NCBI RefSeq assembly: GCF_020686945.1 | Contig: NZ_JAJEPR010000019.1 | Coordinates: 1-64,000 of the forward strand | Direction: 5' to 3' | DNA length: 64,000 bases | Origin: Limivivens faecihominis | GTDB taxonomy: Bacteria; Bacillota; Clostridia; Lachnospirales; Lachnospiraceae | Part shown: positions 15,840 through 24,454 of the stretch, one piece after another | Numbering within the stretch: the first letter of the stretch is position 1 | Layout of the letters: each line of letters begins with the position of its first letter | Translations under genes and position numbers: made by a program | Notes under the pieces: generated by a model | Seen by the model: the letters and a program-made list of their open reading frames with translations, nothing else | Database searches by the model: none | What the model was told of the DNA's origin: nothing

Positions 15840-17768
15840 ATGAAACCGGAACTTCGTTTTGAGACAAAAAAAATGATGAGCTCTGATCTGGGACCTCAGG
15901 CCTGTGTTCCTGATCTGATCGGCGAGCACATCCTGCAGAATGACACGAAATTTGATCTGGGTGAGCATGATGAAATTTATGAAGGCTTTGGCCGCAAGAG
16001 AAGCGCTTATCCTTACCGGCAGTACAACAGCTATACGAGAGAGCTGAAAGAGAAGGATATTAAGATCGCAGTCCTGGAAAATGACTACCTGAAGGCAGTT
16101 TTCCTGCCGGAGTACGGCGGCCGTCTCTGGGAACTCTGGGACAAGACCACAGGAAAAAATCTCCTTTACACCAATGACGTTCTGCGTTTCAGTAACCTGG
16201 CTGTCCGCAATGCCTGGTTCAGCGGTGGCGTGGAGTGGAACATCGGTATCATCGGCCATCATGCCTTTACCACCCAGCCTATGTACACAGCGGAAACGGA
16301 GACAGAGGACGGTCTTCCGGTTCTCCGCTTCTATGAGTATGAGAGAATCCGCCAGGTGCCTTATCAGATCGATTTCTGGCTGGAGGAGGACGGCCGTTTC
16401 CTGAACTGCCGTATGCGGATCGTCAACGAGAGCAGTGAAGTGATTCCGATGTACTGGTGGAGCAATATGGCCGTTCCGGAGTATGAGAATGGAAGAGTGG
16501 TTGTTCCGGCAGAGCAGGCTTTTACCGGCAGAAAAGGCATGATCGTGAAGGTGGATATTCCCATGGTGGATGGCGTGGAAGTCACCGATTACAAGAAGAT
16601 CCCGAATTCTGTGGACTATTTCTTCGCAATCCAGGAGGAAAAGCCGAAATTCATCGCAAACCTGGATCAGGACGGTTACGGTCTTCTTCAGATCTCCACG
16701 AAACGTCTCCAGGGCAGAAAGCTCTTCTCCTGGGGCAAACGTCCGGGCTCTGATCACTGGCAGGAGTTCCTGACAGATAAGGCCGGAAGATATGTGGAGA
16801 TTCAGGCAGGCCTCGGAAAGACCCAGTACGGCTGCATACCGATGGCACCGCACACCTCCTGGGAGTGGCTGGAGCAGTACGGAGCCGTACAGGCAACCCC
16901 GGGCCATCTTGACAAGACCCATAAGGAGAGAGCCGACGAGCTGACTTCCTATGTTCTCGAGGCCGGTATTCCCGGCAAGCTGGAAGAAAAGCTGAAAGCG
17001 ACGGCTTCCATGGCCAAAAAAGAGGCGAAGGTCGTCATCACAGGAAGCGGCTACGGTTCCATGAAAGATCACAGCCGTCTGGAGGGCCATCTGAAATACG
17101 AGACCACAGAGTCCCTGAAAAAATGGGAGAAATTCTTTGAGACGGGTCTTCTTCACGAGCCGGCTCCGGAAGAGATCCCGGATGAATTCCTGATCAATGA
17201 GGACAATCTCGATTTCCTTCTTGCTACGCTGGATAAGCAGAACAAGGACAACTGGTACGCGCATTATCAGGCAGGCGTCGGCTACTTCACGAGAGAAGAC
17301 TATACCAGCGCTGAGAAAGAGCTGAAGACTTCCTGGTACTTAAGGAAGAGCGCCTGGGCTGCTCACGCTCTGGCTTCTGCAGCGGTGCTTTCCGGCCATG
17401 ATACGGAGACCGTGCAGTGGATCGGCGAGGGCCTCAAACTGGAGCACAAGAACCTTTCCTATCTCAAGGACGCTCTGAAACTCCTTTCCTACTGCAAGGC
17501 CTGGGAGGAGATCATCCGCTGGTACGAGGCCTTCGACGAAGAAGAAAAGAAGGCAGGAAAACTGAGATATTATTATATTTCCGCCCTCTACCATACAGGC
17601 AAAGCGAAGGAGGCTCTGGAGCTTCTGGAGGAGAACGGAGGCCTTGAGATTCCGGATATCCGCGAAGGTGAGGATTCCATTGCCCAGCTGTATCTGGATA
17701 TCCAGAAGACCCTCACCGGTAAGGACGTTCCGCTGCCCTTCAAGTACGATTTCCGGGCAGGCTTCTGA
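15840..17768 (+). CDS. DUF5107 domain protein with C-terminal TPR-like region
   Basis: A 642-residue cytoplasmic protein. The N-terminal part (about 60-350) has the galactose-mutarotase-like DUF5107 pattern: FLPEYGGRLWELWDK, VEWNIGIIGHH and PHTSWEWLEQYG. The C-terminal part (about 420-630) is helical with TPR-like repeats (WYAHYQAGVGYF, LRYYYISALYHTGKAKEALEL). Such proteins sit beside sugar importers and glycosidases, and a role in handling imported glycan is inferred from that. GGGAGG precedes the start. Exact activity is not known to me. Confidence 0.8.
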   Translation: MKPELRFETKKMMSSDLGPQACVPDLIGEHILQNDTKFDLGEHDEIYEGFGRKRSAYPYRQYNSYTRELKEKDIKIAVLENDYLKAVFLPEYGGRLWELWDKTTGKNLLYTNDVLRFSNLAVRNAWFSGGVEWNIGIIGHHAFTTQPMYTAETETEDGLPVLRFYEYERIRQVPYQIDFWLEEDGRFLNCRMRIVNESSEVIPMYWWSNMAVPEYENGRVVVPAEQAFTGRKGMIVKVDIPMVDGVEVTDYKKIPNSVDYFFAIQEEKPKFIANLDQDGYGLLQISTKRLQGRKLFSWGKRPGSDHWQEFLTDKAGRYVEIQAGLGKTQYGCIPMAPHTSWEWLEQYGAVQATPGHLDKTHKERADELTSYVLEAGIPGKLEEKLKATASMAKKEAKVVITGSGYGSMKDHSRLEGHLKYETTESLKKWEKFFETGLLHEPAPEEIPDEFLINEDNLDFLLATLDKQNKDNWYAHYQAGVGYFTREDYTSAEKELKTSWYLRKSAWAAHALASAAVLSGHDTETVQWIGEGLKLEHKNLSYLKDALKLLSYCKAWEEIIRWYEAFDEEEKKAGKLRYYYISALYHTGKAKEALELLEENGGLEIPDIREGEDSIAQLYLDIQKTLTGKDVPLPFKYDFRAGF

Positions 17769-17790
17769 TAAGTCAGAATATTTTCTTTTG

Positions 17791-17819
17791 TTGACAATAC
17801 TTCCTCTGGGCATTACAAT
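17791..17819 (+). promoter_or_regulatory. Promoter of the 82-residue protein gene
   Basis: Perfect -35 TTGACA (17791-17796), 17-bp spacer and -10 TACAAT (17814-17819). It lies 38 bp before the start codon and indicates an independent, strongly expressed small gene. Confidence 0.85.
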
Positions 17820-17856
17820 AAATGAGTGAGTAATTTACTCCAGAGGAGGTGTCTTC

Positions 17857-18105
17857 ATGGCAAAATACAGCTTTATGCTGGGTGAATATACAGAAGATGA
17901 CCAGGTATACCATTTCGGCTGCCGGGGAAAATGCTATTATATCACTTTAAAAGATAAGGAAGGCGTAGAACAGAGCGTCTACGAGTCCAGTAATATGTAT
18001 GAAGCCTATGATAAATGGAAGAATCTGAAAGGGTCAAAGCAGCCCGCCAAGGCAAATACACGCCCGTCCCGGTCGCAGAACCGCCGGGAAGCGAAAAAAG
18101 ACTGA
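17857..18105 (+). CDS. Small basic protein of unknown function
   Basis: An 82-residue protein with a folded-looking N-terminal part (FGCRGKCYYITLKDKEG contains two cysteines) and a lysine/arginine-rich tail that is probably disordered. I do not recognise it. It has its own strong promoter, an AGAGGAGG ribosome site and its own terminator, so it is a real monocistronic gene. A nucleic-acid-associated role is only suggested by the basic tail. Confidence 0.75.
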   Translation: MAKYSFMLGEYTEDDQVYHFGCRGKCYYITLKDKEGVEQSVYESSNMYEAYDKWKNLKGSKQPAKANTRPSRSQNRREAKKD

Positions 18106-18112
18106 AAAAAAC

Positions 18113-18158
18113 GGAGGATCACGCGAGATCAAATCAGATCGCGGATCCTCCATTTTTT
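18113..18158. terminator. Bidirectional terminator
   Basis: GGAGGATC...GATCCTCC arms extend with a CGCGA/TCGCG pairing. A-rich sequence lies on the left and T7 on the right. It separates the small-protein gene from the convergent hicB-like gene. Confidence 0.88.
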
Positions 18159-18436
18159 TATTCTTCCCAGCCTTCCATGAATTTGATGGTCACCTGGATA
18201 TTTCTTACAATGTCGCCTTCTTTCAGCTCAAGATCGGATACTTCGGATACCGGGGGAAGATTTACCTCGTCCTCGGAAAGCTCCAGGTTGATCCAGTCAA
18301 GAGCTGCCTCGTTGGCATTTTCTACTGCCTCGTCCAGAGTCTCGCCCTTTGCCTCGCAGCAGGCCAGGTCCGGGAAATAACCCTCGTAGCCGCCCTTTTC
18401 ACTTTTATGAAAAACCGCAGGGTATACAAATTTCAT
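18158..18436 (-). CDS. hicB: HicB-like antitoxin, apparently orphan
   Basis: A 92-residue protein of the HicB_like fold: YPAVFHKSEKGGYEGYFPDL followed by GETLDEAVENANEALDW-like helix. I chose the start at 18436, with AGGAGG just upstream. Type II partners are small HicA toxins encoded immediately beside the antitoxin. No HicA-sized gene lies on either side, so this copy may act as a stand-alone regulator or be left from a lost module. Confidence 0.75.
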   Translation of the reverse strand: MKFVYPAVFHKSEKGGYEGYFPDLACCEAKGETLDEAVENANEAALDWINLELSEDEVNLPPVSEVSDLELKEGDIVRNIQVTIKFMEGWEE

Positions 18437-18500
18437 ACTGTTCGCCTCCTGAATCATAATAATACAACAGTACTCAGTATACAATAGTCTTGCGGAATTT

Positions 18501-19631
18501 TCAACTGTTCAGCGCCTTCTCCATCCAGGGGATGCAGATTTCCGTCTTGTAATAATGATGCTCCGGCACCACGTTGGCATAGCGGAAATATTCCTCGTTC
18601 GTGATGCCTTCCGGGATGGGCTGGTAGTCCAGCTTCCGGTTGGCAGGATCCTGAAATTCCGGATAGTGGACGTACTGATAATTGTCGGGAGCTCCGGCAA
18701 GCGCGTAGGCCTTTCCGATGCGTTCCAGATCCTCCTGGACGCCGCCCTCGGAGAGAAGCATGGGTTTTGGAGCAAAGGCCGCGATGAGATCCGGGAAGGA
18801 GAACCATTTATGCATGGAGGGCACGATATGGATGTGGCCTCCGAACATGAACTCTTCCGGCGGGAAGCAGGAGATGATGCGCTGCTCGTTATCACTCATG
18901 AAATCGTTGTGGGAGACGGCCTTGACTCTGGGCTCCAGAAGGGCCAGAAACATCGAAGTTTCCGTTCCGAGAGAATGGGCGGCCAGTCCCATACGGTTCT
19001 CGTCTACATAATCCTGCTCGGCCAGCCAGTTGAACATGGCCCAGCGGCAGAAGACCGAGAGGCCTACATAGTTTCTGCCCTTGAAGATCATTTTCAGGGC
19101 GAACTGCTGACGGTCGTAGAGGCCTTCCTGTTCGCAGGTGCCCATGTTATCGCAGGCCAGAGCTACCATACCTTTACGGACGTAACGGAGGGCCATAGCG
19201 TTGGAAAAAGGATAGCTGATTCCGGAGACGGGCTCCCCGTAACCGAGATTCATGGATTCCTCCCCGCAGAGCATTTCTTTCGGCACATCCCAGCCGGGGA
19301 AACAGAGAACGCCGGGGGCTTTGTTTTTCGTGGAAACGGTGTCAGGCACCAGCAGAAGAAACGGTATCCAGAGCTCGGGTTCCGGGCTGATCTCGTATTT
19401 TTCCACGCGGTAGCCGTCCCTTTGTCTGGAAAAAAGAAAGCGGACCTCCGGTTTCTCATAAGCATCCTCGGGAAACTGCATGAGCTCGTAGGCTTTTTCC
19501 CGTACCTGCTCCTTCCAGGCGTCAAATTCTTCCTTTGTCCGGATTTTCTCGGGATCGAAGCGGAGCTTTCCCGGCTGATCCTTGTAGAGATGCTGGACAA
19601 AAAGGTCTGTGCGATATCTGTCGTTCATCAT
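18501..19631 (-). CDS. Alpha/beta hydrolase, acetyl-esterase-like
   Basis: A 376-residue cytoplasmic alpha/beta hydrolase. The nucleophile elbow is AAHSLGTETS (a GxSxG variant with Ala first), preceded by PGVLCFPGWD as the oxyanion region. A late histidine is in YQYVHYPEF. The architecture resembles acetyl xylan esterase or dienelactone-hydrolase-like families. Its place between a sugar importer and GH125 suggests removal of acyl groups from imported glycans, which is inference. The start may be 19631 or the adjacent ATG at 19628. Confidence 0.75.
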   Translation of the reverse strand: MMNDRYRTDLFVQHLYKDQPGKLRFDPEKIRTKEEFDAWKEQVREKAYELMQFPEDAYEKPEVRFLFSRQRDGYRVEKYEISPEPELWIPFLLLVPDTVSTKNKAPGVLCFPGWDVPKEMLCGEESMNLGYGEPVSGISYPFSNAMALRYVRKGMVALACDNMGTCEQEGLYDRQQFALKMIFKGRNYVGLSVFCRWAMFNWLAEQDYVDENRMGLAAHSLGTETSMFLALLEPRVKAVSHNDFMSDNEQRIISCFPPEEFMFGGHIHIVPSMHKWFSFPDLIAAFAPKPMLLSEGGVQEDLERIGKAYALAGAPDNYQYVHYPEFQDPANRKLDYQPIPEGITNEEYFRYANVVPEHHYYKTEICIPWMEKALNS

Positions 19632-19765
19632 AAATCCCCCTGTTTTTCTGTCAGATTTTCAGCGGTCATCTGTTTTGCCGCATTGGATTTATCATATCAT
19701 ATATGGTAAAGTTCTACCACCATGAATAATTATTCGCCCACTGAGAAAGCTTCTCACTAAGGTTC

Positions 19766-19840
19766 TTGACAAAAACCAAGGAATCAAGTATTATGACGAT
19801 AGTTAGTTAAACCTAATTTTAATTAGATTCTTCTAACTTA
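19766..19840 (+). promoter_or_regulatory. Promoter with metal-regulator-like operator
   Basis: TTGACA (19766-19771), 17 bp, TATTAT (19789-19794). Overlapping and following the -10 is a dyad-rich stretch GTTAGTTAAACCTAATTTTA...AATTAG...CTAAC. It contains TTAG...CCTAA half sites like the DtxR/IdeR consensus and the CTAATT/AATTAG palindrome. An iron- or manganese-responsive repressor is the natural candidate, given the downstream flavodoxin. Confidence 0.6.
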
Positions 19841-19869
19841 CAGAGCAGAGAGACAGGAGGATTTTTCTC

Positions 19870-20424
19870 ATGGCGTTTGAAAAATATCTGGTTGACTATT
19901 GTTCGCCCACACTGGCATCTGTAAAGACAGCCAACCTTTTCAACTGGTTTTATGAATCCAGTACCGAGTTATGGGAGCAGGTTTCCTACTGGAATCTTCT
20001 GATGAACCCCAAGGGCGTTTACCTTTATGTTTTAAAGGAGCATCCGAAAAAAGCGCTGATCTATGTCTGCCGCAAGAGCCGTCTGGCGGAGAATTTAAGC
20101 CGACCCGGCGTGGCTGCTTTTCTGGCAGGATACGGATACGGAGAGCTTGATGTAGATGCAGCCATTGAAAGACTGAAAAGCCGTTTTGACAAGGGAGAGG
20201 ATTTTCCTCACGAGATCGGCGTCTTTCTCGACTATCCCCTGGGAGATGTGATTGGTTTTATTGAAAACAGCGGCCACAACTACAAGTGTTCCGGCTGCTG
20301 GAAGGTTTACTGTGACGAGTGTGAGTCACGCAGACTTTTCGCCATGTACCAGAAGTGCCGCGATATTTACACACGGCTCTACGAACAGGGCAGGAGTGTT
20401 TTTCAGCTCACTGTAGCTGCTTAA
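19870..20424 (+). CDS. DUF3793 family protein
   Basis: A 184-residue protein matching the clostridial DUF3793 family, often found beside flavodoxin and iron-transport genes. It has a YVYRKSRL-like basic block (IYVCRKSRLAENLS), GYGYGELDVDAAIERL and a cysteine motif GCWKVYCDEC near 140-150. The function is unknown. Its promoter carries a metal-regulator-like operator and it is 35 bp upstream of a flavodoxin, so a role under iron limitation is a fair inference. The start follows AGGAGG. Confidence 0.8.
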   Translation: MAFEKYLVDYCSPTLASVKTANLFNWFYESSTELWEQVSYWNLLMNPKGVYLYVLKEHPKKALIYVCRKSRLAENLSRPGVAAFLAGYGYGELDVDAAIERLKSRFDKGEDFPHEIGVFLDYPLGDVIGFIENSGHNYKCSGCWKVYCDECESRRLFAMYQKCRDIYTRLYEQGRSVFQLTVAA

Positions 20425-20459
20425 CATATTAAAATTGAAGAAGAAAGAGGTATAGGATA

Positions 20460-20882
20460 ATGAGCAAAGTAGCAGTAGTTTACTGGAGTGGAACGGGTAA
20501 CACCGAGATGATGGCAAATGAGGTTGCAGAGGGAGCTAAAGCTGCTGGAGCTGAAGTTTCCGTATTCACACCGGATACCTTCTCCGCAGATAAAATGGAT
20601 GAGTTTGACGCAGTAGCATTCGGCTGCCCGGCTATGGGAGCTGAGGAGCTTGAGGATACCGAGTTCGAGCCGATGTTCAATGACTGCCGTGCAAAACTTT
20701 CCGGCAAAAAGATCGCTCTTTTCGGTTCTTACGGCTGGGGAGACGGCGAGTGGATGCAGACCTGGGAAGGTTCCTGCAAAGACGACGGAGCAGAGCTGGC
20801 TTGTGACAGCGTAATCTGCACCGAGGAGCCGGACGACGACGCAAAGGCTGCCTGCCAGGCACTGGGCAAAGCCCTCGCATAA
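20460..20882 (+). CDS. Flavodoxin, short chain
   Basis: A 140-residue FMN electron carrier. The phosphate loop is WSGTGNTEMM (near 10-19), with further FMN contacts in GCPAMGAEELED and GSYGWGDGEWM. Flavodoxins replace ferredoxin when iron is scarce, which fits the operator upstream of the operon. It shares its transcript with the DUF3793 gene and is followed by a terminator. Confidence 0.95.
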   Translation: MSKVAVVYWSGTGNTEMMANEVAEGAKAAGAEVSVFTPDTFSADKMDEFDAVAFGCPAMGAEELEDTEFEPMFNDCRAKLSGKKIALFGSYGWGDGEWMQTWEGSCKDDGAELACDSVICTEEPDDDAKAACQALGKALA

Positions 20883-20897
20883 ATATCAGAGCTTTTT

Positions 20898-20928
20898 AAG
20901 GGGACCGCTTTAAGCGGCCCTCTTTTTT
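20898..20928 (+). terminator. Terminator after flavodoxin
   Basis: GGGGACCGCTT and AAGCGGCCCT arms with a minimal loop are followed by T6. Confidence 0.85.
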
Positions 20929-20944
20929 ATTTGCAATTTCTTCA

Positions 20945-20973
20945 TTGACACTGACCTGGGATTCTTTTACAAT
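20945..20973 (+). promoter_or_regulatory. degV promoter
   Basis: TTGACA (20945-20950), 17-bp spacer, TACAAT (20968-20973), about 40 bp before the start codon. Confidence 0.85.
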
Positions 20974-21013
20974 AAAAGTAAGTATACGAAAGCAATTTCA
21001 GGAGGAAATGATT

Positions 21014-21883
21014 ATGAGCTACCAGCTTTATACAGATGCAACCGCTGATTTTTGCCCGGAAATGGCGGCACCGTATGCGGAGATCAAAGTGATTCCCATG
21101 GAGCTGACAGTGGGAGAGGAGCCTCACACCTACGGCCCGGGAGGAGATCTCACGGTGAAAGATTTCTATGAAGCCCTCCGGGGAGGCAAGTTCGCCAGCA
21201 CCTCCCAGATCAATCCTGTGGTCTATGAGGAAGCCTTCCGGAAAACTCTGGAGGAGGGAAAAGATATCCTTTATCTCTGCTTTTCATCGGGACTCTCCAG
21301 CACCTACCAGTCGGTACAGATCGCGGTAAAAGACCTGGAGGAGGAATTTCCGGAGAGGAAGATCGTCTGCATCGATACCCTCTGTGCTTCCGTAGGCGAG
21401 GGCTTTCTGGTGAGAGAGGCAGCCCGTCTTCAGAGCGAAGGTCTTTCCATGGAAGAACTGGCGGACTGGGTGATGGCCCACCGTCTGGATATCTGCCACT
21501 GGTTCACCGTGGATATGTTCGATCATCTGCGCCATGGAGGAAGAGTCTCCGCCGCGGCCGCAGCCATCGGAACCGTGCTTCAGATCAAACCCATGCTGCA
21601 CGTTTCCAATGACGGAAAACTGGAGGTGGTGGAGAAGCCCCGCGGCCAGAAAAAAGCTATGGCCATGCAGCTGGATTACATGAAAAAAGGCTGGAATCCG
21701 GGAATCAGTCCGCTGGTTCTCATCGGCCATGGAGACTGTCCGGAGAAGGCAGAGCTTTTAAAATCCATGGTTCAGAAGGAATTTCCCAATGCGGAGATTT
21801 TTACCACCCCCATCGGGCCGATCATCGGTTCCCACACCGGTCCGGGCATGCTGGCATTGATTTACTGGGGAACCAATCGTTAA
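21014..21883 (+). CDS. degV: DegV family fatty-acid-binding protein
   Basis: A 289-residue DegV-fold protein. Such proteins bind fatty acids and can hand them to FakA-type kinase. The family pattern is clear: YTDATADFCPE at the N-terminus, FASTSQINP, LCFSSGLSSTY and the C-terminal IGSHTGPGMLALIYWG. I chose ATG 21014, 8 bp after AGGAGG. It has its own promoter and is followed 12 bp later by a DUF3877-like gene. Confidence 0.92.
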   Translation: MSYQLYTDATADFCPEMAAPYAEIKVIPMELTVGEEPHTYGPGGDLTVKDFYEALRGGKFASTSQINPVVYEEAFRKTLEEGKDILYLCFSSGLSSTYQSVQIAVKDLEEEFPERKIVCIDTLCASVGEGFLVREAARLQSEGLSMEELADWVMAHRLDICHWFTVDMFDHLRHGGRVSAAAAAIGTVLQIKPMLHVSNDGKLEVVEKPRGQKKAMAMQLDYMKKGWNPGISPLVLIGHGDCPEKAELLKSMVQKEFPNAEIFTTPIGPIIGSHTGPGMLALIYWGTNR

Positions 21884-21895
21884 GGAGTTTAAAAA

Positions 21896-22441
21896 ATGAA
21901 TTGTGAACCTTTAAAAAAACACATCATCGATACGGTGAAAGAGTGGCAGATGAAAATCGGCTACCGCGCCGAGTCCATGAAGCTTTATTACCCTGCGGCT
22001 TCCTTGGCGGAGCTTCTGGAGCTTCCGGAGGATGCAGATAAGGATCAGCTGAATACGGCGCTTCTGATTTTTGCCAAAGAAGAGGAAAGTTCTCTGGGAG
22101 ACCTTACTTTTTCAGAAAAGGACGGCCGCTGGAATCTGACGGTTCCACCGGAGGGCTGCACCTGGATCCATGAGAATTTCCAGGACCCACCTTTTCTTAA
22201 GGATTTCATCCAGACCATCACGACGCCGGGAAATACGCTTACCGAGGTGCGGGCCTGCTTCGACCGCCATGCCTTGCCGGAGCATCCGGTGCAGGAGGCG
22301 GATCATGTCCATGACGGTGTGGGCCGGGTATTTTTCTACGAGGGCGGAGCGCCGGACGAGTATGTTTACTGCGTGGAATCCGACGATTTCGGTCTGACCT
22401 ATCACCGCTTTACCATGGAAGATTACAGAAAATTGCTGTAA
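21896..22441 (+). CDS. DUF3877-like protein
   Basis: A 181-residue cytoplasmic protein resembling the Clostridia-restricted DUF3877 family. Visible features are MKLYYPAASLAELLEL near the N-terminus and a C-terminal half ending FYEGGAPDEYVYCVESDDFG. No catalytic motif is recognised. It is probably co-transcribed with degV (12-bp gap, AAGGAG before the start). Function unknown. Confidence 0.65.
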   Translation: MNCEPLKKHIIDTVKEWQMKIGYRAESMKLYYPAASLAELLELPEDADKDQLNTALLIFAKEEESSLGDLTFSEKDGRWNLTVPPEGCTWIHENFQDPPFLKDFIQTITTPGNTLTEVRACFDRHALPEHPVQEADHVHDGVGRVFFYEGGAPDEYVYCVESDDFGLTYHRFTMEDYRKLL

Positions 22442-22451
22442 TGAATATATT

Positions 22452-22620
22452 TTATGATACCAGTGTCAAAAGGTCAAAAAGCTGTTCGTGCTTGCACGAT
22501 AAGGCTTTTGAACTTGGGACACGCCAAATATGAGGTGCAGAACATCCAGTGGATGTTCGTTTTGCACCGACCGAAGCGGAGCGTAGACAGTAGCGATTTA
22601 CGCAGTAAATCAGCGGATTT
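22452..22620 (+). repeat. Composite hairpin repeat, copy B
   Basis: The first 79 bp match the reverse complement of copy A at 1-80. They are followed by a hairpin GGTGCA...TGCACC around GAACATCC/GGATGTTC-like arms, then the 19-mer CACCGACCGAAGCGGAGCG (22565-22583), which recurs exactly at 24619-24637, and a small GATTTACGCAGTAAATC hairpin. It fills the gap before the GH125 gene. No coding potential. Confidence 0.75.
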
Positions 22621-22654
22621 CGAATATTTTATGATTTTAGGAGGAAAACAAACC

Positions 22655-23935
22655 ATGAGTGAAAGAACTCACGAGATGAACGTATTTTTGCAGGAGATCA
22701 AGGAGAAATTAAAGGACGAGCCGAAGCTCTACTCCCTGTTTGAGACCTGTTTTACCAATACCCTGGAGCGGACCATCCGCCGCTATGAGGATGGCACCAG
22801 CTTTGTTATCACCGGAGATATCCCGGCTATGTGGCTTCGGGATTCCGCGGCCCAGGTGCGCCCCTACCTCTATCTTGCAGCCAGAGATTCAGAGCTGGCA
22901 GATATGATCGAAGGCCTGGTAAAGAGACAGTTTTCCTGCATTCTGATCGATCCTTACGCCAACGCTTTCAATGAGAAGCCCGACGGTTCCTGCTGGGAAA
23001 AAGATTTCGAGGATCAGGATCCCGGCGTCTGGGAGAGAAAATACGAGATCGATTCTCTCTGCTACCCGATTCAACTGGCTTATTTCCTGTGGAAGCTCAC
23101 AGGCCGTACGGCTCATTTTGACGAGACCTTCCGCAAGGGCGTGAATGCGATCCTGAAAGTTTTCCGCACCGAGCAGTACCATGAGGAGAAATCCTCTTAT
23201 CACTTTACCCGTCATTCTCTCTACAGTGAGAGCTTGAGCCGTGGCGGAAAGGGCGCTCTGGTAAATGACGGCTGCGGCCTCATCTGGTCCGGCTTCCGTC
23301 CGAGCGATGATGCCTGCGATCTGGGTTATCTGATCCCCTCCAACATGTTTGCTTCCGTTGTTCTCGGTTATCTCTCTGAGATTGCCAGGGAAGTGCTTCA
23401 TGATGAGGAGCTTGCCAAGGAGGCAGCTGCCTTCTCCAAAGAGGTTCATGACGCCATCGAGGCGAACGCTGTGGCTTCCCTTCAGGGCTTTGGCCGGGTT
23501 TACGCTTACGAGACCGATGGCTTTGGCCAGTGCCGTTTCATGGATGATGCCAATGTGCCGAGCCTTCTCGCCCAGACCTATCTTGGCTATGAGGGAGATC
23601 CGGAGGTGACAGCCAACACCCGTCGTTTCCTTTTAAGCGAGGCCAATCCTTATTATTATGAAGGAACCGCTGCATCCGGTATCGGAAGCCCGCATACGCC
23701 GACCTCCTACATCTGGCATATCGCTCTGGCCGTACAGGGAATGACAGAGACCTCCAAAGAGGAGAAATACCGAATCTTAAAGCTTATGGCAGCCACCGAT
23801 GACAACAAGGGCATGATGCACGAGGGCTTCGACAAGAACGATCCTTCTCACTATACGAGAGAGTGGTTCTCCTGGGCAAACGCCATGTATGCGGAGATGG
23901 TTCTGAATTATCTCGGATACGGCCTTGACGTATAA
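22655..23935 (+). CDS. GH125 exo-alpha-1,6-mannosidase
   Basis: GH125 enzymes are metal-independent inverting exo-alpha-1,6-mannosidases. The 426-residue protein shows the family signature DIPAMWLRDSAAQVRPY near 53-69, DPYANAFNE, a YEIDSLCYPIQLAY block and the C-terminal HEGFDKNDPSHYTREWFSWA, which holds the catalytic base region. It lacks a signal peptide. ATG 22655 follows AGGAGG; upstream in-frame codons run through the repeat and are not conserved-looking. The likely substrate is mannose from imported N-glycan or mannan fragments. Confidence 0.92.
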   Translation: MSERTHEMNVFLQEIKEKLKDEPKLYSLFETCFTNTLERTIRRYEDGTSFVITGDIPAMWLRDSAAQVRPYLYLAARDSELADMIEGLVKRQFSCILIDPYANAFNEKPDGSCWEKDFEDQDPGVWERKYEIDSLCYPIQLAYFLWKLTGRTAHFDETFRKGVNAILKVFRTEQYHEEKSSYHFTRHSLYSESLSRGGKGALVNDGCGLIWSGFRPSDDACDLGYLIPSNMFASVVLGYLSEIAREVLHDEELAKEAAAFSKEVHDAIEANAVASLQGFGRVYAYETDGFGQCRFMDDANVPSLLAQTYLGYEGDPEVTANTRRFLLSEANPYYYEGTAASGIGSPHTPTSYIWHIALAVQGMTETSKEEKYRILKLMAATDDNKGMMHEGFDKNDPSHYTREWFSWANAMYAEMVLNYLGYGLDV

Positions 23936-23964
23936 AACCGGCGAAAACGAAAGGAGGAATCTGG

Positions 23965-24447
23965 ATGGTACAGCCTGACGGAACCAGCCGGATTTCAAAA
24001 ATTGATACTTATTTAAATGTAGCGGAAGCTTTTGCCTATCGGAGCACCTGCCTGAAACGTAAATACGGGGCAGTCATTGTAAAAGACGATGTGGTGGTCT
24101 CCACAGGCTACAATGGCTCCCCCAGAGGTTATACGAACTGCTGCGATATCGGCACCTGCCCCCGGATCGAACGGGATCTTCATCAGGGGCAGGGCTACGA
24201 GCTCTGCCGGGCCATCCATGCGGAGCAGAATGCGCTTTTGAACTGCTCCCGTGAACAGACTCTGGGGGCGGATCTTTATCTTGCGGGGGTGAATCCCGGC
24301 GATAATTCCATCCACCGGGCCAGGCCCTGCCCCTTATGCGCCCGGCTGATCATTCAGGCCGGCATCAAAAATGTCATCCTGCGTATCGGTCCCAACGCCG
24401 GCGATTACGAGATCGTTCCGGCCAAAGGATTAGTCTGGCACTTTTGA
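23965..24447 (+). CDS. dCMP deaminase-like zinc deaminase (ComEB type)
   Basis: A 160-residue member of the cytidine/deoxycytidylate deaminase superfamily. The zinc site is H85-A-E87 (AIHAEQNALL) with C122 and C125 (RPCPLC). An extra cysteine-rich stretch, TNCCDIGTC (58-65), is typical of the ComEB/dCMP deaminase group. The expected reaction is dCMP to dUMP for thymidylate supply. The start follows AAAGGAGG. Confidence 0.88.
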   Translation: MVQPDGTSRISKIDTYLNVAEAFAYRSTCLKRKYGAVIVKDDVVVSTGYNGSPRGYTNCCDIGTCPRIERDLHQGQGYELCRAIHAEQNALLNCSREQTLGADLYLAGVNPGDNSIHRARPCPLCARLIIQAGIKNVILRIGPNAGDYEIVPAKGLVWHF

Positions 24448-24454
24448 CACCAGT

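Noticed and set aside
15783..17264. Long open frame (about 490 codons) on the minus strand
   Set aside because: It is antisense to the well-supported DUF5107 gene, has a low-complexity histidine/leucine/arginine-rich translation and no ribosome site.
22454..22654. N-terminal extension of the GH125 protein
   Set aside because: The frame is open through repeat copy B by chance; AGGAGG and the family start are at 22655.
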